From an uncultured Eubacteriales bacterium (GTDB taxonomy: Bacteria > Bacillota > Clostridia > Oscillospirales > Acutalibacteraceae): a DNA stretch of 52,013 nt. Of this stretch, positions 1 to 8,431 are shown piece after piece (positions within the stretch are counted from its first letter, which is position 1; every line of letters starts with the position of its first letter). Location of the stretch: the NCBI GenBank assembly GCA_900316025.1, contig ONBJ01000031.1, positions 1 to 52,013 on the forward strand, given 5' to 3'. The notes under the pieces were generated by a model that was not told the DNA's origin, did not search any database, and saw only the letters and a program-made list of their open reading frames with translations. Both the position numbers and the translations under genes were made by a program.

Positions 1-20
1 AGAAGAATAAACTATCCTAT

Positions 21-54
21 AACGGCAGGCGGCTTCGGCTGTCCTGCCGTTTTC
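21..54 (+). terminator. UUCG-capped hairpin before the pqqD-like gene
   Basis: Arms AACGGCAGG (21-29) and CCTGCCGTT (43-51) pair perfectly. The inner part adds further pairs closed on a TTCG tetraloop (34-37), and TTTTC follows. The stem is strong but the T tract is short, so it may terminate only in part. A reading frame ending in TAA at 8-10 could be the end of the upstream gene. Partial termination between an upstream precursor gene and modification genes would be a plausible use, but this is inference. Confidence 0.6.
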
Positions 55-79
55 ACGCTGAAAAGGAGAGGAAAAAGTT

Positions 80-343
80 ATGAAATTAAACCCGAATTTT
101 CTCACCCATACCACAAAGGGTGAGAATTATATTATTTCAACAGGCGATACCAAATTCAAGGGTATTGTAAAACACAACAGCACTGTGGCATTTATCGTTG
201 ACTGTCTTAAACAGGATACAACAGAAGAGGCTGTCGTTGAAAAGGTTCTTGAACATTATATTGTAGATGACAAGGAAATAGTAATAAGGGACGTTTCCGA
301 AGTAATCCGTAAGCTTCGCAGTATCGGAGCTATAGAAGAATGA
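80..343 (+). CDS. PqqD-family peptide chaperone (RiPP recognition element)
   Basis: This 87-residue protein has the size and pattern of stand-alone PqqD-like proteins: an N-terminal beta region (about residues 5-33) and a helical C-terminal part with the typical spacing of hydrophobic residues, ending RKLRSIGAIEE. PqqD-like domains bind the leader of a ribosomally made peptide and present it to a modifying enzyme. AGGAGAGG lies just upstream of ATG at 80. The stop overlaps the start of the next gene by 4 bases, so the two are probably translationally coupled. With the four genes that follow it forms one compact operon. The peptide it would bind is not in the window. The family call is by pattern, not by search. 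Confidence 0.75.
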   Translation: MKLNPNFLTHTTKGENYIISTGDTKFKGIVKHNSTVAFIVDCLKQDTTEEAVVEKVLEHYIVDDKEIVIRDVSEVIRKLRSIGAIEE

Positions 344-1449
344 ACGAAACACAGAAAAGTCTGATTTATCTTTTAAGATGTGCCGTAAACGGTATTACTC
401 CCGACAAGGCAAGAGTGCAGGCTATGGATATGGAAAAGCTTTATAAGCTTGCAAAAAAACATTCCGTTCAGTCTGCGGTATGTATTGCCATTGAACGTGC
501 GGGAGTGGAGGACAGTCAGTTTAATCAGGCATATAACAAGTCTGTCCGCAAGAACATCTATCTTGATATAGAGCTGAAGTCCATAGCAGCCGATTTTGAA
601 CGGCAGGGCATATGGTATATGCCGCTTAAAGGCTCGGTGCTGAAAGAAATTTATCCCGAAGTCGGTATGCGGCAGATGGCAGACAACGATATTCTTGTAG
701 ATAAGGAAAAGCGTTCTCAGGTCAGGGAAATTATGGAGGCTCACGGCTATACTGCGGTGTATATCGTAAGCGAAAGTAACCACGATGTATATGAGAAACC
801 GCCCGTTCTGAGTTTCGAGATGCACACGGCACTTTTTTCTGCCGTACATTCAACGTTCAGCAGATACTATTCCGATGTGAAGCGGCGGCTGATAAAGGAC
901 GGGGACAGCGGTTTTGCCTTTCATTTTTCCGATGAGGATTTCTATGTATATATGACCGCACACGAATGGAAGCATTATAAAAGTATCGGTACGGGCATAC
1001 GCTCCCTTATGGACTGCTATGTGTATGTTGTGAACAAGGGAGATACTCTGGACTGGGAATATATCACAAAGCAGACAGAACAGCTTGGAATATCGGACTT
1101 TGAACAGAAACGCAGAAAGCTTTCGTTCAGTATTTTTTCGGACGGAGAACTGCCAGAACTGAGCGATGATGAAATGGATATGCTTATGTTCTATCTCACA
1201 TCGGGAGCATACGGCACGCTTGAAAACGGAGTTAAAACAAAGCTGCAAAAACAAAACAAATTTTCATTCTGGCTGCACAGCATATTCCTGAGCCGCAGAG
1301 AAATGGCACTTGCTGTTCCGTTTACGGCAAAAAGTCCCTTGCTGTATCCCATAGGAGTTATATGGCGTTGCTTCCGTACACTTATTTTCGGGCGTTATAA
1401 AATCAGAAGAACAATCGGGGCTGTGAAAAAGTATGATAAGAAGATATAA
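340..1449 (+). CDS. NTP_transf_5-type nucleotidyltransferase-like protein
   Basis: This 369-residue protein carries hallmarks of the uncharacterised nucleotidyltransferase family (NTP_transf_5, PF14907): LKGSVL at about 96-101 and RQMADNDILV at about 111-120, where the D-x-D type acidic residues would bind metal and nucleotide. A conserved EMHTAL follows near residue 160. Such proteins occur in lasso-peptide and other RiPP clusters, where a tailoring role has been proposed. It overlaps the pqqD-like gene by 4 bases and the kinase-like gene by 17. The basic C-terminus (about 340-369) may help membrane or partner contact. The substrate is unknown. Confidence 0.75.
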   Translation: MNETQKSLIYLLRCAVNGITPDKARVQAMDMEKLYKLAKKHSVQSAVCIAIERAGVEDSQFNQAYNKSVRKNIYLDIELKSIAADFERQGIWYMPLKGSVLKEIYPEVGMRQMADNDILVDKEKRSQVREIMEAHGYTAVYIVSESNHDVYEKPPVLSFEMHTALFSAVHSTFSRYYSDVKRRLIKDGDSGFAFHFSDEDFYVYMTAHEWKHYKSIGTGIRSLMDCYVYVVNKGDTLDWEYITKQTEQLGISDFEQKRRKLSFSIFSDGELPELSDDEMDMLMFYLTSGAYGTLENGVKTKLQKQNKFSFWLHSIFLSRREMALAVPFTAKSPLLYPIGVIWRCFRTLIFGRYKIRRTIGAVKKYDKKI

Positions 1450-2161
1450 GATAGCCGATAAGGTCGCAGAGATTAATTCGATATATGAACAGGTGCATAA
1501 TTATTGTGCCGACTATCAGACAGATGAAAAAGCCGATTATTACGTCAGTATCACACAGGCTGACATTGACTTTGAAAGAAAAAAGTCCGACCGTGAGAGA
1601 GCCTTGGAGGGAAACACAGATGTTGATTATTCTGACAGCTATCTGGAACAGCTTGCGGTCTACCGCAAAATAGCGGAAAAAATGATAGATTATAATACAA
1701 TACTTTTCCACGGCTCGGTAATTGCCGTGGACGGTGAAGCCTATCTCTTTACGGCGAAATCGGGAACGGGAAAATCTACTCATACAAGGCTGTGGAGAAA
1801 ATATCTCGGAAAAAAAGCCGTTATGGTCAATGATGACAAGCCTTTGCTGAAAATTACTGAAGAGGGTGTGACGGCTTACGGAACACCATACAACGGTAAG
1901 CACAGGCTAGGAGCAGATATATCCGTTCCGCTGAAAGCAATATGTGTTCTGACAAGGGCGGAATATAATTATATAATACCTGTTTCAAGAGGAGAGGTAT
2001 ATCATATGCTTGTTCAGCAGACCTATCGACCTGCGGATATTATGCTTATGCAGAAAACGCTGTCGCTTTTAGATAAGCTGGCGGATAATGTTATGCTGTA
2101 TCGGCTGGGCTGCAATATGGATATTTCGGCGGCAAAGGTCGCCTATGAGGGAATGAGGTAA
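1433..2161 (+). CDS. HPr-kinase/PEPCK-like kinase of a RiPP-type cluster
   Basis: In this 242-residue protein a Walker A loop AKSGTGKSTH lies at about 108-117, preceded by LFHGSVIAV and followed by NDDKPLL at about 133-139. This is the arrangement of HPr-serine-kinase/PEPCK-type P-loop domains. The N-terminal HPr-kinase domain is missing, as in the short kinase-like proteins of RiPP clusters; the paeninodin lasso-peptide kinase is a characterised relative that phosphorylates the peptide C-terminus. Here the target could be the unseen peptide, but that is inference. ATG at 1433 lies inside the end of the preceding gene. A true HPr kinase is unlikely given the length and context. Confidence 0.75.
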   Translation: MIRRYKIADKVAEINSIYEQVHNYCADYQTDEKADYYVSITQADIDFERKKSDRERALEGNTDVDYSDSYLEQLAVYRKIAEKMIDYNTILFHGSVIAVDGEAYLFTAKSGTGKSTHTRLWRKYLGKKAVMVNDDKPLLKITEEGVTAYGTPYNGKHRLGADISVPLKAICVLTRAEYNYIIPVSRGEVYHMLVQQTYRPADIMLMQKTLSLLDKLADNVMLYRLGCNMDISAAKVAYEGMR

Positions 2162-2166
2162 ACCTT

Positions 2167-2592
2167 ATGGGAAAAATACAGTTTGATATGCTGGAGCGTG
2201 ACGGTCGTTATATCAGCGTACCGAAGGGTATAAGTATGCGTCCTATGATAAAGGGCGGACGTGATGCGGTAGTGATAGAAAAACTCACGGACAGGGCAAA
2301 AAGATACGATTTGGTTGTATATGTCAGGGGAGAGGAGCTTGGAGTTATCCACAGGGTAATTCACGCAAGGAAAAATCAGTACATCATCTGCGGAGATAAC
2401 TGCTGGCAGCTTGAATATGTCAGACCTGAGCAGGTAAAAGGCATAGTTACGGAATACTGCCATAAAGGAAAATGGCACAGTGTTGACTATTTTCCGTATA
2501 AACTGTATGTTCATCTGTGGGTGGATCTGCTTTTTATAAAGCGACCGTTATTCTATATGCGTGACCTGATAAAGCGGAAATTGAAACGATGA
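2167..2592 (+). CDS. S24/S26-family serine peptidase-like protein
   Basis: This 141-residue protein has the signal-peptidase-like core: GISMRPMI at about 21-28 with the candidate nucleophile Ser in the SM dyad, RYDLVVYV near residue 58, HRVI near residue 77 and CGDN near residue 91. It lacks the usual N-terminal membrane anchor of signal peptidase I. Its place between a kinase-like gene and an ABC exporter suggests a role in leader-peptide processing before or during export, but this is inferred from context. The stop overlaps the start of the ABC gene by 4 bases. I see no clear general-base lysine in the canonical position, so catalysis is less certain than the fold. Confidence 0.7.
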   Translation: MGKIQFDMLERDGRYISVPKGISMRPMIKGGRDAVVIEKLTDRAKRYDLVVYVRGEELGVIHRVIHARKNQYIICGDNCWQLEYVRPEQVKGIVTEYCHKGKWHSVDYFPYKLYVHLWVDLLFIKRPLFYMRDLIKRKLKR

Positions 2593-4298
2593 GAAATAAT
2601 GCTTTAAAATGGCTTTATGCCGTACCGAAAGGAAAAAAGTTATATATACTGCTGCTTATTATAGTGCAGATGCTCAACGGCGGAAGCGGTGTGCTGTATG
2701 CACTTCTGCTGAGAAATATTGTTGACAGTGCCGTAATCGGAAGTATGGACGGATTTGTGCTGAATGTTTCGCTCATAACGGCACTTGTTGCCGCACAGCT
2801 CACAATGAGGGCAACAATCCGCTTTCTTGGTGAGCTTTCAAGAGCCACTCTTGAAAATATCTTCAAGGAAAGGCTTATGAAGTGTCTGCTCAACAAAAGC
2901 TATGCCGCAGTTGAAGCAATACATTCGGGTGAGTGGCTTAACCGTCTGACTAATGATACCGTTGTGGTTGCAAACGGCTATACGGAGATACTTCCCGGAA
3001 TTGCGGGAATGGCTGTTAAAATGATAAGTGCGGTTATTATGATAATCGTGCTTCAGCCTTGGTTTGCGTGGGTGGTACTGCCCGGCGGTATGGTTATGGT
3101 GCTGCTGACCTATGTTTTTCGTCGTATACTTAAAAGGCTGCATAAGGACGTGCAGGAAAAGGACGGCATTCTGCGTATATTTATGCAGGAAGCTCTGGGA
3201 AATATGATGATGCTCCGTTCGTTTGCCGCCCAGAATCAGACCGAAAAGGAAACAGAAGAAAAAGCAGATGCACATAAGGCTGCACGTATGAGAAAAAACC
3301 GTTTTTCCAATTTCTGCAATGCAGGCTTCGGTACGGTTTTTCAGGGAATGTATCTGTTCGGCGTTATCTGGTGCGGACTGGGAATACTTACGGGAACTGT
3401 AACCTACGGAACACTTACAGCCGTAACTCAGCTTATATCACAGATACAGTCGCCGTTTGCAAATATTACAGGCTATCTTCCGAGATTTTATGCGATGACG
3501 GCAAGTGCGGAACGACTTATGGAAATTGAGGACTTCTCAGACGAAAGCCTTGAACCGCCTTTTGAACTCAGCAGAATAAAAGAATTTTATCAGAAAAAAT
3601 TTCTGGAAATCGGGCTGGAAAATGCAGGCTTTACATATTATCCTCCGACGGACAATGTATCTTCTCTTTCAAAGAAAGGTATGCCAGTTGTGCTTGACGG
3701 CATAAATCTCAGCATAAAAAAGGGCGAATATGTTGCATTTACAGGACACAGCGGCTGCGGTAAATCGACCGTCATAAAGCTGCTTATGAGTATTTACATA
3801 CCCGACACGGGAAAATGCTATATTGCTTCGTCAGACGGAAAAGAAGAGCTTTCTCCCGAATGGCACAGGCTTTTTGCCTATGTTCCGCAGGGAAACAAGC
3901 TTATGACGGGTACTGTGCGTGAGGCTGTTGCCTTTGCGGATAAAAACGGAATGAATGATGACGAAAAAATAACACAGGCATTGAAGATAGCCTGTGCGTA
4001 TGAATTTGTTTCGGAGCTTGAAAACGGTGTGGATACTCTGCTGGGCGAAAGAGGAACAGGACTTTCCGAGGGACAGACACAGCGTATCGCAGTTGCAAGA
4101 GCCATATTTTCAGAAAGTCCCGTACTGATACTTGACGAGGCAACAAGTTCTCTTGATATGGCGACAGAAAAGAAGCTGCTTGAAAATCTGCGGAGTATGA
4201 CGGATAAGACGGTTATTATAGTTACGCACCGTGCAGCGGCACTGACAATCTGTGACAGGGTACTGAGATTTACCGAAAAGGGAATAGAGGAAATATGA
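2589..4298 (+). CDS. ABC exporter, fused permease and ATPase
   Basis: This 569-residue half-transporter has an N-terminal six-helix membrane domain (about residues 15-310) and a C-terminal ATPase. Walker A GHSGCGKST lies near residue 386, the signature GLSEGQ near 491 and Walker B LILDEATSSLD near 511. The signature has E where G is usual (LSEGQ for LSGGQ), a change found in some peptide exporters. There is no N-terminal peptidase C39 domain, so cleavage would fall to another enzyme, possibly the S26-like protein just upstream. It is the last gene of this operon and is followed by a terminator. The cargo is probably the peptide of the cluster. Confidence 0.85.
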   Translation: MRNNALKWLYAVPKGKKLYILLLIIVQMLNGGSGVLYALLLRNIVDSAVIGSMDGFVLNVSLITALVAAQLTMRATIRFLGELSRATLENIFKERLMKCLLNKSYAAVEAIHSGEWLNRLTNDTVVVANGYTEILPGIAGMAVKMISAVIMIIVLQPWFAWVVLPGGMVMVLLTYVFRRILKRLHKDVQEKDGILRIFMQEALGNMMMLRSFAAQNQTEKETEEKADAHKAARMRKNRFSNFCNAGFGTVFQGMYLFGVIWCGLGILTGTVTYGTLTAVTQLISQIQSPFANITGYLPRFYAMTASAERLMEIEDFSDESLEPPFELSRIKEFYQKKFLEIGLENAGFTYYPPTDNVSSLSKKGMPVVLDGINLSIKKGEYVAFTGHSGCGKSTVIKLLMSIYIPDTGKCYIASSDGKEELSPEWHRLFAYVPQGNKLMTGTVREAVAFADKNGMNDDEKITQALKIACAYEFVSELENGVDTLLGERGTGLSEGQTQRIAVARAIFSESPVLILDEATSSLDMATEKKLLENLRSMTDKTVIIVTHRAAALTICDRVLRFTEKGIEEI

Positions 4299-4360
4299 CG
4301 TGATACCCTGCGGAAAATGAAAGTTTATATATATATAAAATTAATAATAGCATATTATTT

Positions 4361-4440
4361 GCAGCAGACAGAAGAATTTGTGTGTTATCGATTTTAGCAA
4401 GTTGACCATAATATTTGAATTTTCTGTCTGTTGTTTTTTG
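4361..4440 (+). terminator. Terminator after the ABC exporter
   Basis: GCAGACAGAAGAATT (from about 4363) pairs with AATTTTCTGTCTGTTG (about 4419-4434), enclosing a loop of about 40 bases, and TTTTTTG follows. It closes the first operon. The remaining gap from 4299 to 4638 is AT-rich. It holds TATAAT hexamers at 4487 and 4508 without a convincing -35, and one inverted repeat, listed separately. Confidence 0.6.
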
Positions 4441-4542
4441 CGTACTGTAGGATATATGTGGTAAGGATAAACTTACACTTGAAAATTATAATTGAATAGT
4501 GTATTCTTATAATAATGTAGAGCAGTGTTTTTGTATATATAA

Positions 4543-4585
4543 GTCATATACAGGCGTAATTACAATGAATTGCTGTATATCTGAC
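4543..4585 (+). promoter_or_regulatory. Inverted repeat in the leader of the polysaccharide operon
   Basis: GTCATATACAG (4543-4553) pairs with CTGTATATCTGAC (4573-4585) in 11 base pairs with a 2-base bulge. It lies about 55 bases before the first glycosyltransferase start. It has no T tract, so it is not an intrinsic terminator. It could be an mRNA leader structure or an operator. Confidence 0.35.
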
Positions 4586-4638
4586 AGGTATATTAATGTA
4601 CAAATGGTTGATTGTCTGAACAAAGAAAGGAAAAAGAT

Positions 4639-5778
4639 ATGAAAAAAAAGATAGCTTTTTTTATAGGGTGTTATCTTCCGGCAAAAAAGTACGGAGGGCC
4701 TGTTACGAGCATTTACAATGTAGTTGATAATCTGAGTGATACATATGAGTTCTATATAATTGCCAGTGACCATGACCTGAATGAAACAAAGAGATTGCCG
4801 GGTATAAAAGAGGGCTGGAATAAAGTCGGAGATGCAAAAGTGCTGTATCTTAAAGACAGTGAATTTACAAAAGAAAAATTCACGGCTGTGTTAAATGAAA
4901 TTCAGGCTGATATGGTCTATTTATCAAGCGTGTTTTCCTACAAAATGAATTTTCCTGCTATTCAGGCTTCAAGAAAACTGAACATTCCTATGATATTTGC
5001 TCCGAGAGGAGAACTGTGTGAAGGAGCAATCAGAATAAAGACATTCAGGAAAAGATTGTTTATTTATTTCGAGAGATTGATACGTATATTTCACGGTATT
5101 TATTTCCACGCTACAAGTCAGGAGGAAGAACAGGGAATTATTAAATATTTAAAAATTGATAAAAACCTTATGTTCAATATTTCGGAAATGTCCTGCAAAG
5201 TTAATTTGAATAATATGAGAAAAAAAGACGGCAATACCCTGAAAATTATTTATATGTCAAGGCTTGTTACAAAGAAAAATCTGCTGTTTGCGATTCAGCA
5301 GACAGCAAAGTGTAAAGCCGATATTGTATTTGATATTTACGGGCCAATCGAAGATGAAGAATACTGGAACAACTGCAAATCCGAACTGGATAAGTGTCCT
5401 GCAAATGTCAGGGCAAAATACTGCGGAGCGGTGCTTCCGGGTGAAGCCGTAAAGACTTTCAGCAATTATGATGTCTTTTTATTTCCTACTTTGAGTGAAA
5501 ACTACGGTCATATAATTGCCGAAGCACTTTCAACGGGCTGTCACATTATTATAAGTAAAGAAACTACCCCTTGGGACGATGTGGACGGCAAAGGCGGATT
5601 TGCACTGCCGCTTGACGATACAAAAGTATGGAGTGAAACCATTGATATGATAGCCAGTATGACAGACGCTGAATATGAAAAGTTCAATGCTTTGCTTAGA
5701 GAATATGTTCAGAATAAACTGGATAACCGGAAATTAAAAAATTCGTATATAGAAATGTTTACGCAGGTTATGGGGTAA
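4639..5778 (+). CDS. Glycosyltransferase family 4
   Basis: A predicted cytoplasmic GT-B glycosyltransferase of 379 residues. The N-terminal domain opens with a beta strand and a glycine-rich loop (PAKKYGGPVTS). The C-terminal domain carries LFPTLSENYGHIIAEAL near residue 285, with the E-x7-E sugar-nucleotide motif. ATG at 4639 was chosen because AAAGAAAGGAAAA lies just before it; an in-frame ATG at 4612 would add nine residues without a better ribosome site. It is the first gene of the exopolysaccharide locus, with only 4 bases to the next gene. Donor and acceptor sugars cannot be read from the sequence. Confidence 0.85.
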   Translation: MKKKIAFFIGCYLPAKKYGGPVTSIYNVVDNLSDTYEFYIIASDHDLNETKRLPGIKEGWNKVGDAKVLYLKDSEFTKEKFTAVLNEIQADMVYLSSVFSYKMNFPAIQASRKLNIPMIFAPRGELCEGAIRIKTFRKRLFIYFERLIRIFHGIYFHATSQEEEQGIIKYLKIDKNLMFNISEMSCKVNLNNMRKKDGNTLKIIYMSRLVTKKNLLFAIQQTAKCKADIVFDIYGPIEDEEYWNNCKSELDKCPANVRAKYCGAVLPGEAVKTFSNYDVFLFPTLSENYGHIIAEALSTGCHIIISKETTPWDDVDGKGGFALPLDDTKVWSETIDMIASMTDAEYEKFNALLREYVQNKLDNRKLKNSYIEMFTQVMG

Positions 5779-5782
5779 TGTT

Positions 5783-6901
5783 ATGAAAAAAATAGTAACT
5801 CTGACATTTTGCAGATCAATTAATTACGGTGCTTTGCTTCAGACATATGCTTTAAGAAAACATTTGCAGTCATGCGGTTATGACTGCTCTGTTATAAATT
5901 ATCAAAATCCTAAATTGAAATATGCACAGATTTCGGGACTGAAAAAGATACGTTCTATTGTCTGGAATAACACCTTATCAGGATTTTTTGAAAGCAGAAA
6001 AAGAAAAATAAGGACTGAAAATTTCAGAGAAAACCATCTGAATCTGGGACAAATATATTCATCGTTGGATAGTCTTAAAACGCTTAACAAAAGTGCAGAT
6101 GTTTTTATTGTCGGAAGCGATCAGGTATGGAATCCCCAGATTGTTGCAGATGATAATGCTTATTTTCTTTCATTTGCGGAGGACGGAAAGAAGCGTATAT
6201 CATATGCGGCAAGCTTCGGACTTTATGTTGTTGACAAGAAATATCTTGATGATAATTCAAAGTATCTTAAAAAATTTAATGCGGTTTCCGTAAGAGAGAA
6301 ATCAAGTGCGGAAATTTTAAAGCAGATTGATGTTGAGGCAGAAACTGTAGCAGACCCTGTGTTTTTGCTTAACCGAAATGAGTGGATTGATAATCTTTCT
6401 CTTAATGCCGATACTGACAATATCAAGGCCGGCTCAAAGTATGTTCTTTGCTATGTTATGCCATGCGGCAGTGAACTCGCAGAGATGATATACTCTGCGG
6501 CTGAGAAGATTGCCTCAGAAAAAGGATTGAAAATAATTACGCTGGGTAAAAAAAATTATGCCAGACCTTGCGGAGATGAAATTCTTGACGGCGATGCAGG
6601 ACCTGTTGAGTTTTTGCAGTATATATTGAATGCGGAATACGTTGTAACAAATTCTTTTCATGGAACGGCACTTTCGGTAGTTTTCGGTAAAAATTTCTAT
6701 ACATTACTGAAACACGGAGTACAAAGAAACTGCAGAATGGAAGAATTGTTATCTTCTTTGTCGCTTGATGAACGCATTGTATATGTGGGTGATGATTTTA
6801 AATTCAGTGATGAAGATATTGACTATTCAGGCGTGCAGGATAAATTGACCGAAATTATCGGAAAATCGCACGGATTTTTGATAGAAGCAGTCGAAAAATA
6901 A
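5783..6901 (+). CDS. Polysaccharide pyruvyl transferase family protein
   Basis: This 372-residue protein shows the features of PF04230: INYGALLQTYAL near residue 14, VGSDQVWNPQ near 110, YAASFG near 140, SVREKSS near 170 and TNSFHGTALS near 290. Members such as CsaB and WcaK-like proteins transfer ketal pyruvate from phosphoenolpyruvate to a sugar of a surface polymer. In capsule clusters of gut Firmicutes this family often accompanies an F420-hydrogenase-beta-like Fe-S protein, as here at 12036. It would add negative charge to the repeat unit. The acceptor is unknown. Confidence 0.85.
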   Translation: MKKIVTLTFCRSINYGALLQTYALRKHLQSCGYDCSVINYQNPKLKYAQISGLKKIRSIVWNNTLSGFFESRKRKIRTENFRENHLNLGQIYSSLDSLKTLNKSADVFIVGSDQVWNPQIVADDNAYFLSFAEDGKKRISYAASFGLYVVDKKYLDDNSKYLKKFNAVSVREKSSAEILKQIDVEAETVADPVFLLNRNEWIDNLSLNADTDNIKAGSKYVLCYVMPCGSELAEMIYSAAEKIASEKGLKIITLGKKNYARPCGDEILDGDAGPVEFLQYILNAEYVVTNSFHGTALSVVFGKNFYTLLKHGVQRNCRMEELLSSLSLDERIVYVGDDFKFSDEDIDYSGVQDKLTEIIGKSHGFLIEAVEK

Positions 6902-6919
6902 CAGGTGAATGCAGTTATC

Positions 6920-6947
6920 TTGAAAATAACGTGAAATATGCTATAAT
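6920..6947 (+). promoter_or_regulatory. Sigma-A promoter with extended -10
   Basis: TTGAAA (6920-6925), a 16-base spacer and TATAAT (6942-6947) preceded by TGC make a strong vegetative promoter 42 bases before the initiating sugar transferase. It gives the rest of the exopolysaccharide genes their own transcription start inside the locus. Confidence 0.75.
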
Positions 6948-6988
6948 GAATTTAAGTTGTGGTATCATATTTATCGGGGGAGATGTGG

Positions 6989-8416
6989 ATGGATAACTTG
7001 GAAAAGAGAAAAAAACAAATAAGATTTGATGAAATCAAAAGTACGGTTCGTAAGGTGGAGGCAGTTATTGAACTTGCAGTTCTGGCAGCCGTTTATTACG
7101 GAATTTTTAAGTTCGGATATTGTACTTCCGATACACCGCTTCTTCAGGGAAACAGTAAATACTTTCTGATAATTATTTATGTTCTGCTGAATTTTATTTT
7201 GTTCCATTACTGTGACGGCTTTAAATTCGGACATATTAAACTTTCTGATGTTACAATATCTCAGTGGATTTCCGTGTTTATAGCGAATTTTGTTACATAT
7301 TTTCAGATATGTCTTATATTCAACGGTATGGTAACACCAATGCCGATGATACTTATTACTTTGATTGATTTTGTTGCGGCATTTGTCCTTTCGTATTTGT
7401 TTACGGCTATATATCATGCCTATTGTATTCCGAAACGTATGATTATGATTTACGGAAATGACGATGCTCCGACCTTGAAACGTAAAATGGATACACGCAG
7501 CGATAAATATCAGATTAAACGTATGATGTCGTGCAATGAATATTCATTTGATGAAATTACTAAGGCTATACCCGAATATGACGCTGTGGTTATCAATGAT
7601 GTTGATGCAAAAAGCAGAAACGATTTGCTGAAATTCTGCTATAAGAACTCCATACGCACATATTCAGTGCCTAAGCTGTCCGACGTTATTTACTCGGGAA
7701 GTGATGATATCGTATTGTTTGATACACCGCTTAAATTAATACGTGGAAGGGGACTTACTCCAGCCCAGCGTTTTTTAAAGAGAACTATGGATTTGGTTCT
7801 TTGCTTTATTGCTATGATACCGTCTTCTGTGATAATGCTTATTATAGCGGCTGCCATAAAAATTGAGGACGGCGGTTCTGTATTTTACCGTCAGAAACGA
7901 ATTACAAAGGATAACAGAGAGTTTGAGATACTCAAATTCCGTTCAATGATAGAAAATGCGGAGGCAGACGGAAAGCCGCATCCTGCCACAGAGAACGATG
8001 ACAGAATTACCCACGTCGGTAAAGTTATACGTGCTCTCAGAGTGGACGAGCTGCCGCAGCTTCTCAACATTATCAAGGGAGATATGTCTATTGTAGGGCC
8101 ACGTCCCGAAAGAGTAGAACATTGTGAGCTGTACGGACAGCAGATACCTGAATTTGAATTCCGCAACAAGGTCAAGGGCGGTCTTACAGGATACGCTCAG
8201 GTGTACGGAAAGTATAATACTACTCCGTTGGACAAGCTCAAGTTTGACCTGATGTATATTGAAAATTACTCGTTAGCTCTGGATATAAAGCTTATTCTTA
8301 TGACTATCCGTATTTTATTCAAAAAGGAAAGTACTGAGGGATTTGAAGAAAATAACGCAGTCGTTGAGGCTGTCAGTGATAAAGCCGAAAAGGAAAAGAT
8401 TTTAGCTAATAAGTAA
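6989..8416 (+). CDS. Undecaprenyl-phosphate sugar phosphotransferase (WbaP/CpsE type)
   Basis: The protein (475 residues) has four predicted transmembrane segments in the first ~150 residues, a Rossmann-like middle region (IYGNDDAPTLKRK) and a C-terminal bacterial sugar transferase domain. Conserved blocks there are VFYRQKR, ILKFRSM, RALRVDELPQLLNIIKGDMS, IVGPRPER and GLTGYAQVYG. It would start each repeat unit by moving a sugar-1-phosphate to undecaprenyl phosphate at the inner membrane face. ATG at 6989 fits the GGGGGAG ribosome site (6976-6982) better than ATG 6983, which touches it, or GTG 6959. It follows its own promoter. Confidence 0.9.
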   Translation: MDNLEKRKKQIRFDEIKSTVRKVEAVIELAVLAAVYYGIFKFGYCTSDTPLLQGNSKYFLIIIYVLLNFILFHYCDGFKFGHIKLSDVTISQWISVFIANFVTYFQICLIFNGMVTPMPMILITLIDFVAAFVLSYLFTAIYHAYCIPKRMIMIYGNDDAPTLKRKMDTRSDKYQIKRMMSCNEYSFDEITKAIPEYDAVVINDVDAKSRNDLLKFCYKNSIRTYSVPKLSDVIYSGSDDIVLFDTPLKLIRGRGLTPAQRFLKRTMDLVLCFIAMIPSSVIMLIIAAAIKIEDGGSVFYRQKRITKDNREFEILKFRSMIENAEADGKPHPATENDDRITHVGKVIRALRVDELPQLLNIIKGDMSIVGPRPERVEHCELYGQQIPEFEFRNKVKGGLTGYAQVYGKYNTTPLDKLKFDLMYIENYSLALDIKLILMTIRILFKKESTEGFEENNAVVEAVSDKAEKEKILANK

Positions 8417-8431
8417 AAAGGAATTTGATAT

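Noticed and set aside
4487..4513. Promoter for the first glycosyltransferase
   Set aside because: TATAAT occurs at 4487 and 4508, but no -35 lies at 16-18 bases, so I did not list one.
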